A stretch of DNA of 64,000 bases from Qipengyuania pacifica (GTDB taxonomy: Bacteria; Pseudomonadota; Alphaproteobacteria; Sphingomonadales; Sphingomonadaceae), in the NCBI RefSeq assembly GCF_019857205.1, contig NZ_JAHWXO010000003.1, positions 340,148 through 404,147 of the forward strand. Reading direction: 5' to 3'. Position numbers and translations under genes: made by a program. Shown in pieces: positions 19,869-29,726 of this stretch (within the stretch, counting starts at the first letter, position 1; every line of letters starts with the position of its first letter). Under the pieces are notes generated by a model. It had not been told where the DNA came from, ran no database searches, and worked only from the letters and a program-made list of their open reading frames with translations.

Positions 19869-20405
19869 TCACCGAAGAACATTGCCCAGATCGGGACGTA
19901 GGGTGACGCTCTCTTTTATATCCGGCTTGACCACAACACGTTGCATCGCAGAAGAAACGATGAAAGTTGCTCTTGGCCGCGGTGTGGGCACATGCCAATT
20001 CGTTCCACGATCGTCACGTTGGGATGTTACAGTAGTCGACGTCAAATAATAGGTGCCTGGCTCGAGGTGGCGCACCGCGAAGTTGGAATATCTTGTGCAA
20101 TTGACCGTCTGGAGATCGTCAGGCTTACCAACATTCACTAGCTGTTTTGAATCTTTTGCAGGACGTGGTGCGTCATCCAATTCTTGAGTGAATACCCCGG
20201 ATTCGGTTGACCCAAACATGGCATTTACCATGGCATCGTTGCGAGCATTGGATGGGAAGTAAAACACTTCATCGCACCCGTAAGAATAGCCCGAAATGGC
20301 ACCAGTTCCTGCTACATGATTGTGTGATCCCGCCGTTGTAGAACATCCTACAAGAAAAAGTGCACCGACGATTGTTGCGGAAATATGTCCGGCTTTCCTC
20401 TGCAT
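19869..20405 (-). CDS. putative lipoprotein located between atpG and atpD
   Basis: 178-residue predicted lipoprotein; the lipobox LVGC has its Cys at about residue 21. The ATG at 20405 follows a GGAGG site, which decides the start over the nearby ATG at 20410. The mature region has 'YGCDEVFYFPSNARNDAM', a segment with a second Cys ('LQTVNCTRYSNFAVRHLEPGTYYLTSTTV'), and 'PRATFIVSSAMQRVVVKP'; 'LEPGTYYL' is reminiscent of beta-sandwich domains. Not recognised. Codon use looks more AT-rich than the flanking atp genes, which hints at later insertion. No link to ATP synthase function is evident. Confidence 0.75.
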   Translation of the reverse strand: MQRKAGHISATIVGALFLVGCSTTAGSHNHVAGTGAISGYSYGCDEVFYFPSNARNDAMVNAMFGSTESGVFTQELDDAPRPAKDSKQLVNVGKPDDLQTVNCTRYSNFAVRHLEPGTYYLTSTTVTSQRDDRGTNWHVPTPRPRATFIVSSAMQRVVVKPDIKESVTLRPDLGNVLR

Positions 20406-20492
20406 AGCATTCCTCCAAATCACTTAGATATGGAATGGCTACCACATAATCCTAAGAATTACACGGCTGGTTCCTAGCAGAGCCTTATAGGA

Positions 20493-20522
20493 TAGCAGGC
20501 GCCACTTTCGAGACGCCTGCTA
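20493..20522. terminator. hairpin between the two inserted lipoprotein genes
   Basis: TAGCAGGCG (20493-20501) pairs with CGCCTGCTA (20514-20522), a 9-bp perfect stem with a 12-nt loop. It lies 27 bp after the stop of the 20549-20884 gene on the minus strand. No T-run follows, so it may be a partial terminator or an RNA end-protecting structure. Confidence 0.5.
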
Positions 20523-20548
20523 CAATGTTTACTTGAAAAAAATGAACT

Positions 20549-20884
20549 TCAGCCGACGCAAACATTTTCCGGATCGGCAAAGGTCCATTCGCCTTCGCCA
20601 GCAGTGAGTGTTGCCTTGTTACGCAGGTATTCGTCGTCACCGAGGCCGAATTCGCAGACGACATCCGGAGAACCCATGCCGGAGCGCTTGCAGACTGCGG
20701 TGTTGACGGGCTTTTCGTCGGGGCAAGCTTCTGCATACTTGACCGAAAACAATTCCTGATCGGGCGCGGGCAGCGTTTCGACCGGTTCGGGCGTCGCGAC
20801 TTCTGCCACGGGCTGTTCAGCCGGTTCGTTGCCACATGCAGCAAGCAGGGCGAGAGCGGCGAGGGCGGGGATAGTCTTGATCAT
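20549..20884 (-). CDS. small putative lipoprotein, function unknown
   Basis: 111 residues from the ATG at 20884, with a lipobox LLAAC (Cys at about residue 17). A Pro/Glu-rich linker is followed by about 70 residues containing four Cys ('EACPDEK', 'AVCKRSG', 'VVCEFG', 'ENVCVG'), which suggests two disulfides in the periplasm. Not recognised as a named family. It lies 60 bp downstream of the atpG stop on the same strand and is followed by a hairpin. Confidence 0.75.
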   Translation of the reverse strand: MIKTIPALAALALLAACGNEPAEQPVAEVATPEPVETLPAPDQELFSVKYAEACPDEKPVNTAVCKRSGMGSPDVVCEFGLGDDEYLRNKATLTAGEGEWTFADPENVCVG

Positions 20885-20943
20885 CGTAGTATGGCTCCGG
20901 TCAGCGTTCTGCGACACTTTCCGGCATCCTCTCCATTTATATT

Positions 20944-21822
20944 TTACAGCGCTTCCGCGCCGGCAATGATTTCGATCAGTTCGGTCGTGATCGCGGCCTG
21001 ACGGCTGCGGTTGTACTGAATGGTGAGCTTCTGGATCAGATCGCCGGCATTGCGCGTGGCGTTGTCCATCGCGGTCATCGAAGCGCCCTGTTCGGAAGCT
21101 TCGCGTTCCAGCAACGCACCGAACAGCTGGGTCTTCACATACCGCGGAAGCAATTCTTCGAGAATTTCCTCTTCGCCCGGTTCGTATTCGACCACGGCAT
21201 CGCCGCCGGTGGACGCTGCGGCAGGAGCAGGCGAAGGGACCGGGATCAGCTGATCGACCGTCGGATCCTGCGCCAGTGCCGACTTGAAGATCGGGTAGAT
21301 GAGATGCGCGACGTCGAATTCGCCATTCTCGAAACGCGCAATCAGATCATCGGCAATAGCCTCTGCTTCTTCAAACCCGATATTGCGCACGGCCGAGGTA
21401 TCGAAATGCTTTTCGATGCTGCTGGCAAAATCGCGCTTGATCGGGGCGCGGCCCTTCTTGCCGACGAGGTAGAACTTTATGTCCTTGCCTTCGGCAATAA
21501 GCGCCCGGGCCTTGATCTTGGCGGCCTTGACGATGTTGGAGTTCAGACCGCCGCACAGACCCTTGTCGGTGTTGACGACTACCAGCAGGTGACGCTTGTC
21601 ATTCCCGGTGCCAGCCAGCAGCCGTGGTGCGCTGTCGCCGCTGACCTTGCCAGCGAGCGAAGCCATGACGCCCGACAGCCGTTCGGCATAGGGGCGTGCA
21701 GCTTCGGCCGCAGCCTGAGCGCGACGCAGCTTGGCCGCTGCGACCATCTGTTTGGCCTTGGTGATCTTCTGGGTCGATTTGACCGAGTTGATCCGACCCT
21801 TGAGTTCCTTGAGGCTAGCCAT
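20944..21822 (-). CDS. atpG: ATP synthase F1 subunit gamma
   Basis: Central rotor stalk of F1. 292 residues, normal length. The N-terminal '[36 protein letters not shown]' type helix and the C-terminal '[37 protein letters not shown]' type helix (quoted only in part here) form the coiled shaft, and both are well conserved. An insertion around residue 200 ('[18 protein letters not shown]') is typical of alphaproteobacteria. It follows atpA by 30 bp. Confidence 0.96.
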   Translation of the reverse strand: MASLKELKGRINSVKSTQKITKAKQMVAAAKLRRAQAAAEAARPYAERLSGVMASLAGKVSGDSAPRLLAGTGNDKRHLLVVVNTDKGLCGGLNSNIVKAAKIKARALIAEGKDIKFYLVGKKGRAPIKRDFASSIEKHFDTSAVRNIGFEEAEAIADDLIARFENGEFDVAHLIYPIFKSALAQDPTVDQLIPVPSPAPAAASTGGDAVVEYEPGEEEILEELLPRYVKTQLFGALLEREASEQGASMTAMDNATRNAGDLIQKLTIQYNRSRQAAITTELIEIIAGAEAL

Positions 21823-21852
21823 TTCGGCTCCCTATCTTAGTGTCTCGTGGAC

Positions 21853-23394
<1,542 letters not shown>

Positions 23395-23949
23395 TTAAGC
23401 CTTCATGGCCTGGGAAAGCGAATTGAGACGGGTGCGGATCGAGGCATCGAGGCGCTTCGAACCGATGGTGACGACGAGGCCGCCCAGCAGATCGGGGTCG
23501 ACGTTCGTGGAAAGTTTTACGGTGCGACCTTCGCGGGCCGTCAGCTTGGCTTTCAGATCGGCGAGCTGCGCATCGCTGAGCGCATGCGCGCTGGTCACTT
23601 CTGCCGTGACTTCCCCGCGCTGTGCGGCGGCGATGGCGCGGAATGCGCGAATTACCTGCGGAAGCTGCGACAGGCGGCGGTTCTGTGCCAGCACGCCAAG
23701 GAAGTTCTGTGTCAGCTCGGAAACGCCCAAGAGGGCGGACACGCCCCACAAGGCCTTTTGCGCATTGGCGCGCGACACCTTGGGGTTGGTCGTGACGGCA
23801 GCGAGCTCGGGCGATTCGCCGAGCGCGGCCTCGATCTTGTCGAGGTCCGATTCGACCGCTGTCACGGTCCCGTTTTCGCTGGCGAGGTCGAACAGGGCCG
23901 AAGCGTAACGCCCTGCCAGGCTAGCCTGAATACCGGCGGAAATATCCAC
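23395..23949 (-). CDS. atpH: ATP synthase F1 subunit delta
   Basis: Peripheral-stalk subunit joining F1 to the b subunits. 184 residues from the GTG at 23949, behind a GAGAGGA site; the family start is '[21 protein letters not shown]'. The C-terminal '[26 protein letters not shown]' is the delta/OSCP signature. The upstream open frame is not conserved. As in other alphaproteobacteria the Fo genes are not next to it. The intergenic region to tauD (divergent, 207 bp) must hold the operon promoter; I could not define its boxes. Confidence 0.94.
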   Translation of the reverse strand: MDISAGIQASLAGRYASALFDLASENGTVTAVESDLDKIEAALGESPELAAVTTNPKVSRANAQKALWGVSALLGVSELTQNFLGVLAQNRRLSQLPQVIRAFRAIAAAQRGEVTAEVTSAHALSDAQLADLKAKLTAREGRTVKLSTNVDPDLLGGLVVTIGSKRLDASIRTRLNSLSQAMKA

Positions 23950-24156
23950 GCGCTTGAGGTCCTCTCGGGTCCGGAAGAAAAGTCTGTGCGAGCCGAGCCG
24001 TTCGCGGGCAGACAGGAGTCGCCCCGGCAAGGTCGGCGCGCGCCTAGCAAAGCCCCCCGTCAATGGCAAGCCAACTCCGGACCGGGAATCTGGACTCCGT
24101 TGTTAAAGAGCGTAAATTACGTGGCACAAAGAAACCAATCGCACGGGAGAGAAGCG

Positions 24157-24987
24157 ATGGAGACGGTACCGCTGGCCCCGAAGTGCGGGGTCGAAATTAC
24201 CGGTGTGAATCTGGCCAGTGTGGATGGCCGGGAACTGGATAGCATAAAGCAGGCGATCTTCACGCACGGTGTCGCCCTGTTTCGCGGGCAGGACGATTTC
24301 ACGCCCGACGCGCATATCGCCTTTGCCAAGAGGTGGGGCGGCATCGACATCAACAATTACTTCCCGCTGACGGACGATCACCCGGAAATCGCAGTGGTCC
24401 GCAAACGGGCGGATCAGGTCACCAATATCGGCGGCGGATGGCACACGGATCATTCCTACGACCAGATCCCTGCGATGGGATCGATCCTGGTCGCGCGGAC
24501 GCTGCCGCCAAGCGGGGGCGATACGCTGTGGGCGCATATGGGCGAGGCTTATGATGCGCTGTCCGACGAACTGAAGCAGGAGATCGAGGGGGTGGAGGCC
24601 TTCCACACGGCCGACCACATATATGAAGAAGGCGGGCTATACGCGCAGACCGACATCGGCAGCGATTTGCGCGGTCAGGGGCTGAAGACGGGCGCGACTC
24701 ATCCCATCGTAATCCGTCACCCGCAGACCGGGCGCAAACTGCTGTATGTAAACAGCGCCTTCACGATCAATATCGTGGGCCGGACACGGCAGGAAAGCCT
24801 GCCGTTGCTGCAACGTCTGTACGACGCCGCAACGCAGGCCGACAATGTCTGCCGCGTGGCGTGGGAAGCGGGGTCGGTGGCGATCTGGGACAACCGCACG
24901 ACCTGGCATTTTGCGTCGAACGATTATCAGGGACATGCCCGCGAGATGCACCGCATCACGCTGACGGGTGAACCGCTGGCAGCCTGA
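24157..24987 (+). CDS. TauD/TfdA family 2-oxoglutarate-dependent dioxygenase
   Basis: 276-residue Fe(II)/2-oxoglutarate oxygenase. The iron ligands are in 'WHTDHSYD' (His-x-Asp, about residue 105) and in the C-terminal 'GHAREMHRITL', where the distal His and the 2-oxoglutarate-binding Arg lie. Relatives act on taurine, chlorophenoxyacetates or other small acids; the substrate is unknown here. The ATG at 24157 follows GGGAGAGAAG. The gene is divergent from atpH and convergent with the protease gene, with only 4 bp between the stops. Confidence 0.9.
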   Translation: METVPLAPKCGVEITGVNLASVDGRELDSIKQAIFTHGVALFRGQDDFTPDAHIAFAKRWGGIDINNYFPLTDDHPEIAVVRKRADQVTNIGGGWHTDHSYDQIPAMGSILVARTLPPSGGDTLWAHMGEAYDALSDELKQEIEGVEAFHTADHIYEEGGLYAQTDIGSDLRGQGLKTGATHPIVIRHPQTGRKLLYVNSAFTINIVGRTRQESLPLLQRLYDAATQADNVCRVAWEAGSVAIWDNRTTWHFASNDYQGHAREMHRITLTGEPLAA

Positions 24988-24991
24988 TCCG

Positions 24992-26536
24992 TCAGTTCCG
25001 CGCTTTGCATTCGTAGACCAGGCGTTCGTTCGCCTGCTGCGGCAGCTTGCCGAGCACTTCGCTCTGCAGTTCGCCGAGCCTTGAGGCGGCACCTTCGCTG
25101 CCACACTGGGGCGCTTCGAATTTGGCCCGGGCTTCGCGCGCTTCGCTCATTTCGCTGCGGGGAAGAAGATACCGTTCGCTGCGGAAGATGCGGCGGTCGG
25201 GATCGAAGCTGTTGACCGATACCGCCGCCTCGTCGTTGGGTACGAACACGCGGCTCCACGAACCGCCGGCAAAGCCATATTGCGTGCGTTCGTTGACACA
25301 GCCATCGGCGGTCCAGTCGAATTCCACGTCCTGCGTATCCGCACTGGTGATACGGCTGCGTTCGGGCACGAGCGTGCACAGCAGGGCCAGATCCTTGGCC
25401 TCGCCAGGTTCCGCATCGGACCCATCGGCGCCTTCCTGCATGGATGCCGCGACGCGGCGGTCGATTTCATCGAGGCCCGGGCGGGTCAGATAGGCGGCGA
25501 GGGCGATCAGAACGACAACGGCCGTCGCGCCGCCGACGATACGCAGACGCTTCTCGTCACGCTCGCCTGCGTCCTGCTGCCACAGGGCGAGCGCCCACTG
25601 GCCCAGGCCGAAGGCAACGAGCAGGAGCACGAAGGCAAGGAATACCCGGTCTTCACGCTCCATGATAACGGCCTGCTGCGCTTCGATCTGGGCGCGTTCG
25701 CGCCTGGCACGCGTGGCTTCGGTGCGTTCGGCCAGATCGGCGCGCGCCGCCATCTGTTCGCTCTGCATGCGTTCGCGCTCGGCCGCGTCGAGATCGGCCA
25801 TGGAACGGCAGGTGGTGTTGTTGACGCGGGGCTCGACCTCGTTTTCGCGCAGGAAGGGGAGAAGTTCGCGATTGGATACGGCGAAATAGAATTCCGCATC
25901 GCCGCCATCATTGTCGGCCCCGAAACTGTTCACCCCGACTACGCGGCCGCAGGCGTCGAGCAGGGGTCCGCCGGAATTTCCGCGCGCGATGGGGGCGGTG
26001 TGCAGGATGGTGTCGAACTGACGGCTGGGGCGCGCGCCCGAAATGAAGCCGCGGCTTTTCACCGGAGGTTGGCTGCGGAAGATGTCGCTGATGTCGAGCC
26101 CCTGGGCGCGGTCGACATTCATCGGATAACCGACGCTGGTTACCTCGCCGCTGTCGGGCGGCAGGCCGCCGGCAATCGCCAGCGGGGGCAGGCGCAGATC
26201 GCCCGTGATCCGTATGAGCGCCAGATCGTTGCGCGTCGAAACGGCGATGAGCTGGCCATAGACCGCCTCGCCGCCGCCAGTGGGGACGATGCCGATCTTC
26301 ATCACCTCGTCACGCAGCGCGTCGCGCACGACATGGGCGTTCGTCACGACCTTGTCCGGGGCGACGGCGAAGCCCGTGCCGTGGCTGATCGGGAACAGTT
26401 CGCCATCCTCTTCGCCGATGATCACGACGCGCACCACGCCGCGGGCGGCCGCATCGATATCGGCAGGATCCGCATGGGCCATCGCCGGCGCGAGGAGCGT
26501 GAGCAAGGCGGCAAGGAGGAGTGGAAGGCGTCCCAT
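24992..26536 (-). CDS. trypsin-like serine protease with C-terminal membrane region
   Basis: 514 residues. A signal peptide (1-22, 'PAMAHA') leads to an S1-type protease domain with the triad His ('TNAHVV', about 67), Asp ('RNDLALI') and Ser ('ARGNSGGPLLD', about 195). A charged coiled segment rich in Ala, Glu and Arg (about 255-300) is followed by two membrane segments near residues 305-325 and 340-358. A further ~150 residues after these carry three Cys. The layout suggests a protease tethered to the inner membrane with the catalytic domain in the periplasm. Substrate unknown. ATG at 26536 starts the signal peptide. Confidence 0.85.
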   Translation of the reverse strand: MGRLPLLLAALLTLLAPAMAHADPADIDAAARGVVRVVIIGEEDGELFPISHGTGFAVAPDKVVTNAHVVRDALRDEVMKIGIVPTGGGEAVYGQLIAVSTRNDLALIRITGDLRLPPLAIAGGLPPDSGEVTSVGYPMNVDRAQGLDISDIFRSQPPVKSRGFISGARPSRQFDTILHTAPIARGNSGGPLLDACGRVVGVNSFGADNDGGDAEFYFAVSNRELLPFLRENEVEPRVNNTTCRSMADLDAAERERMQSEQMAARADLAERTEATRARRERAQIEAQQAVIMEREDRVFLAFVLLLVAFGLGQWALALWQQDAGERDEKRLRIVGGATAVVVLIALAAYLTRPGLDEIDRRVAASMQEGADGSDAEPGEAKDLALLCTLVPERSRITSADTQDVEFDWTADGCVNERTQYGFAGGSWSRVFVPNDEAAVSVNSFDPDRRIFRSERYLLPRSEMSEAREARAKFEAPQCGSEGAASRLGELQSEVLGKLPQQANERLVYECKARN

Positions 26537-26640
26537 CGGAGCCGCCTTGTGAAGATCATTGGCTTTGATCGCAAGATGCGGGATGCATCGCGCGGGGGAC
26601 TGGCGCACATCGGCGTTCCATGCGCTATAGGGAGGCTGCC

Positions 26641-27663
26641 GTGACCATCACCGACGACACTGCCTGGGCCGCCGTCATGCGGCGCGACCGAACCTATGAC
26701 GGGCGGTTCGTCACCGGCGTGCTGACCACGGGTATCTATTGCCGGCCATCCTGCGCCGCGCGACATCCGGACCGGGGCAATGTGCGCTTCTTTACCGATT
26801 GTGCGGCGGCGCGGGCAGCAGGCTTGCGGGCGTGCAAGCGCTGTCTGCCGGACGACGTCGGGCGGGACGAGGCAGCCGTGCTGGCCGCGATCGACGAGAT
26901 CCGCAATGCGCAGGACGTCCCTTCGCTTGCGGTTCTGGCCGAGTTGACCGGCTATTCGCCGACGCATTTCCAGCGCATCTTCAAGCGCGCGATCGGTCTT
27001 TCGCCGGCGAGCTACGCCCGGGCCCTGCGCGAAGAACGTGCGCGCAATTCCCTGTCGGCCGGTGAAAGCGTGACCGGCGCAATCTATGAGGCCGGCTATG
27101 GATCGGCATCGCGCTTTTACGAAAATACGAAAGGACGGCTGGGGATGACGGCAAGTGCATGGGCGAATGGGGGAGCGGGCGTAACGATCAACTGGGCGGT
27201 GGTCGAAACGAGCATGGGGCCGATGCTCGTCGCAGCAACGCAGAAGGGCGTCTGCCGCCTTTCTTTCGGCGAGGACGAGAGCGAGCTGGCACGCCGGTTC
27301 CCGAAGGCCGAGCTTGTTGAAGGCGGAGACGGGTTCGCAAAATTGCTCGCCGAGGTCGTGGCCAGCGTCGAGGCACCGGGTGATTTTTCGCATATCCCGT
27401 TGGACGTGAAGGGAACCGCTTTTCAGGAGGCGTGCTGGGACGCGCTGCGTGCGATCCCTTCCGGCGAAACGCGCACTTATTCGGAAATCGCCGCAGCGGC
27501 GGGCAATGCCAAGGCGGTACGCGCGGCGGGGAGCGCGAACGCAATGAACAATGTGGCCGTTCTGATCCCGTGCCACCGCGTTGTGCGCAAGGGCGGCGAC
27601 CTGGGCGGCTATGCCTATGGCCCCGATATCAAACGCGAATTGCTGAAGCAGGAACGGAGGTAA
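26641..27663 (+). CDS. ada: Ada: methylated-DNA repair protein and transcriptional activator
   Basis: 340 residues. The N-terminal zinc domain has the methyl-accepting Cys in 'GIYCRPSCAARHP' and the partner pair 'ACKRC'. Next comes an AraC-type helix-turn-helix ('SPTHFQRIFKRAIG', 'YGSASRFYE'), then the O6-methylguanine methyltransferase domain with 'IPCHRVV' as acceptor site. It repairs alkylated DNA and switches on its own regulon. The GTG at 26641 has a GGAG site 5-6 nt upstream; an ATG at 26620 is in frame but has no such site. It is divergent from the protease gene. Confidence 0.93.
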   Translation: MTITDDTAWAAVMRRDRTYDGRFVTGVLTTGIYCRPSCAARHPDRGNVRFFTDCAAARAAGLRACKRCLPDDVGRDEAAVLAAIDEIRNAQDVPSLAVLAELTGYSPTHFQRIFKRAIGLSPASYARALREERARNSLSAGESVTGAIYEAGYGSASRFYENTKGRLGMTASAWANGGAGVTINWAVVETSMGPMLVAATQKGVCRLSFGEDESELARRFPKAELVEGGDGFAKLLAEVVASVEAPGDFSHIPLDVKGTAFQEACWDALRAIPSGETRTYSEIAAAAGNAKAVRAAGSANAMNNVAVLIPCHRVVRKGGDLGGYAYGPDIKRELLKQERR

Positions 27664-27705
27664 GGGCGGTCGCCTTGATATCCGGCGGAACAATCGGTCT
27701 TGAAT

Positions 27706-27720
27706 TGCGAATGATTCGCA
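27706..27720. promoter_or_regulatory. Fur-box-like operator
   Basis: TGCGAATGATTCGCA is a perfect inverted repeat around one central base and fits the 7-1-7 Fur core (TGATAATnATTATCA) at 10 of 14 positions. It lies 13 bp upstream of the siderophore-reductase start, where binding would block transcription when iron is sufficient. Confidence 0.7.
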
Positions 27721-27733
27721 TTAACTGAAGGCG

Positions 27734-28495
27734 ATGAGCACGAGACCAAGCCCGCGAACCCTTACAGTCCAATCCAGCCAGCGCCTGTCCCCATCGATGA
27801 TCCGCATCACGCTGGGCGGCGATGAGCTGAGAGACTTTCCCACCGGCTTTGCAGGCGGTTATGTCAAACTCATTCTGTCGCCACCGACTGCGACATCGAA
27901 AGCGGTGATTCGAACCTATACGATTCGCCATCAACGCAGTGATGCCATCGACGTCGATTTCGCATTGCATGGAGGAGAAGCCGCAGGGCCAGCGACACGC
28001 TGGGCCCTATCGGCAAAGCCGGGCGATACCGTCCTGGTCGGAGGGCCTGGATTGCCCAAGCCCCTGCCGGAAGATCGCGACTTCTATCTTGTCGCTGGTG
28101 ATATGACCGCTTTGCCAGCCATCAGCATCAACCTTTCTGCTCTTCCTGCGAATGCTCGGGGATTAGCCGTCATCGAGATACAGGATGAGGCAGACCGACC
28201 GGACATCATCGCTCCCGAAGGGATGCGGATCCGTTGGCTTATCAATCCGGAACCGGGACGGCATCCCGATCTCTTGGTCGAGGCGCTGCGATCGATCGGG
28301 CAGCCTGAAGGAAAGATCGCTGCGTGGGCAGCGTGCGAATTCACCTCCATGCGGAAACTGCGCGATTACCTGCGCGGCCAGATGGGCCTTGGCGGGGACG
28401 ATCTTTATATCTCGAGCTACTGGAAGCACGGACTGATCGAAGACGAACACAAAGAGATCAAGCGGGCGGATGCAGATGCCCAGTTGGTATCCTGA
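27734..28495 (+). CDS. siderophore-interacting protein (NAD(P)H ferric-siderophore reductase)
   Basis: 253-residue cytosolic flavoprotein of the SIP/ViuB family that reduces ferric siderophores to release iron. The FAD-binding segment 'IRTYTIRHQ' (about 60-68), 'DVDFALHGGEAAGPATRWA' and the C-terminal 'WAACEFTSMRKLRDYLRGQMGL' with 'ISSYWKHGLIEDEH' are diagnostic. The Fur-box-like site just upstream suggests iron repression. No siderophore receptor or synthesis genes lie in the window. Confidence 0.93.
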   Translation: MSTRPSPRTLTVQSSQRLSPSMIRITLGGDELRDFPTGFAGGYVKLILSPPTATSKAVIRTYTIRHQRSDAIDVDFALHGGEAAGPATRWALSAKPGDTVLVGGPGLPKPLPEDRDFYLVAGDMTALPAISINLSALPANARGLAVIEIQDEADRPDIIAPEGMRIRWLINPEPGRHPDLLVEALRSIGQPEGKIAAWAACEFTSMRKLRDYLRGQMGLGGDDLYISSYWKHGLIEDEHKEIKRADADAQLVS

Positions 28496-28514
28496 CTGCA
28501 TGAACGACCGATAG

Positions 28515-28546
28515 AAAAAGGGCGGACCGTAAGGCCCGCCCTTTTC
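28515..28546. terminator. bidirectional Rho-independent terminator
   Basis: GGGCGGACC (28520-28528) pairs with GGCCCGCCC (28533-28541), with A5 before and T4 after. It sits between the convergent siderophore-reductase and OmpA-family genes. Confidence 0.88.
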
Positions 28547-28565
28547 GCTGAAAGATCGGTTCGGA

Positions 28566-29471
28566 TCAGAACCCGGAACCCATCCCGTCTACACTCTTGC
28601 TGACGAGGATGTTGACGGCAACGCGGCGGTTCTGCGCTTTGCCGGCTTCGGTCGTGTTATCCGCCGCAGGATCCGCCTCGGCCATGCCGGTCGGCGTCAT
28701 CATGCGATACGGGGCCCATTTGCATTCCTGCTGGAGGAAGTTGACCACGCGCGCCGCGCGCTTTTCGCTGAGTTCCTGGTTGAACTCGTAATCGCCGGTC
28801 GAATCGGTGTAGCCGACGACGAGGAGCAGGGCGTTGGATGTTGCATCTGCCTGGCCAGCGGCCTGACACAGTTCGGCCCGCGCGGAATCCGACAGGGTGT
28901 ACTTGCCCGTGTCGAAATAGACGTTGGTGACGCCCTTCACGTTGTATTCGTCGATATTGGCGACCCGGCCACGCAGAGCCTCGGTAGCGGCTTCATTGGA
29001 AGCAAAGCGCTGATCCGTTCCGTTGTGGATCATCCGCGCCGTCTTGAGGTCCTTGCTCTTGAGCGCGACCTTGGTCGCGATCAGACCGCGATTGGCCCAT
29101 TCGACCGTTTGGACTTCAACAGGCAGACCATTCAGGAGATCTGCAGGGGGCAGGGTATCCTTGTTAAGGCCGAGGAAACCGCCGCTGCTGCGGATTTCAG
29201 TCGCCGGGCTGATCGCTACGATGGTGCGCGCGCCATCGACAGTGGTCACCTGCATCTTGTCGTCCGTGCGGGCGGAAATGACGCCTTCGACGGTCGGGCC
29301 ATCGGGCATGCCGGACAGATCGCTGGGAGTGGTGCCGGTGACAGTGGTTAGAACTTCACCTTCCTGACCATCCTGCGGTGCGATTTCTTGTGCGTAGACA
29401 CTACCGGTCACAGGCAGAGTCAGTGCGGCAATTATGGCCAATGTCTTCGAACTTTTGGAAATGGCAGTCAT
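28566..29471 (-). CDS. OmpA-family protein
   Basis: 301 residues with a signal peptide (1-27, ending 'SVYAQ'). The middle part ('GTTPSDLSGMPDGPTVEGVISARTDDKMQV') looks like a small beta domain. The C-terminal ~110 residues are an OmpA peptidoglycan-binding domain ('NVYFDTGKYTLSDSARAEL', 'VVGYTDSTGDYEFNQELSEKRA', 'NRRVAVNILV'). It lacks an N-terminal beta-barrel, so it is probably periplasmic and attached to peptidoglycan. The 255-bp gap to the photolyase gene holds no gene that I can see. Confidence 0.88.
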   Translation of the reverse strand: MTAISKSSKTLAIIAALTLPVTGSVYAQEIAPQDGQEGEVLTTVTGTTPSDLSGMPDGPTVEGVISARTDDKMQVTTVDGARTIVAISPATEIRSSGGFLGLNKDTLPPADLLNGLPVEVQTVEWANRGLIATKVALKSKDLKTARMIHNGTDQRFASNEAATEALRGRVANIDEYNVKGVTNVYFDTGKYTLSDSARAELCQAAGQADATSNALLLVVGYTDSTGDYEFNQELSEKRAARVVNFLQQECKWAPYRMMTPTGMAEADPAADNTTEAGKAQNRRVAVNILVSKSVDGMGSGF

Positions 29472-29726
29472 AATCTTCTCCTTAAACCCTCAACCGCATG
29501 TGCCATGTGCCCGGACCAAACCTGTCCGATGCACCCCCTCCGTTAAGCATATGCGGGCAAATGAGCCCCCTTTGTCCATCATCAATCACATGCGGCACAC
29601 GGCCGCGGGTCGGCACCGGTGTGCAGGTCGACCTTATGCGCAAATGAACGTCCCCCCATTTGTCTCCAAACGAGTCGTCAATCTGACCTCAATATGCGGT
29701 GAAGCGACGTTAAGGCGGTCGCAGCG

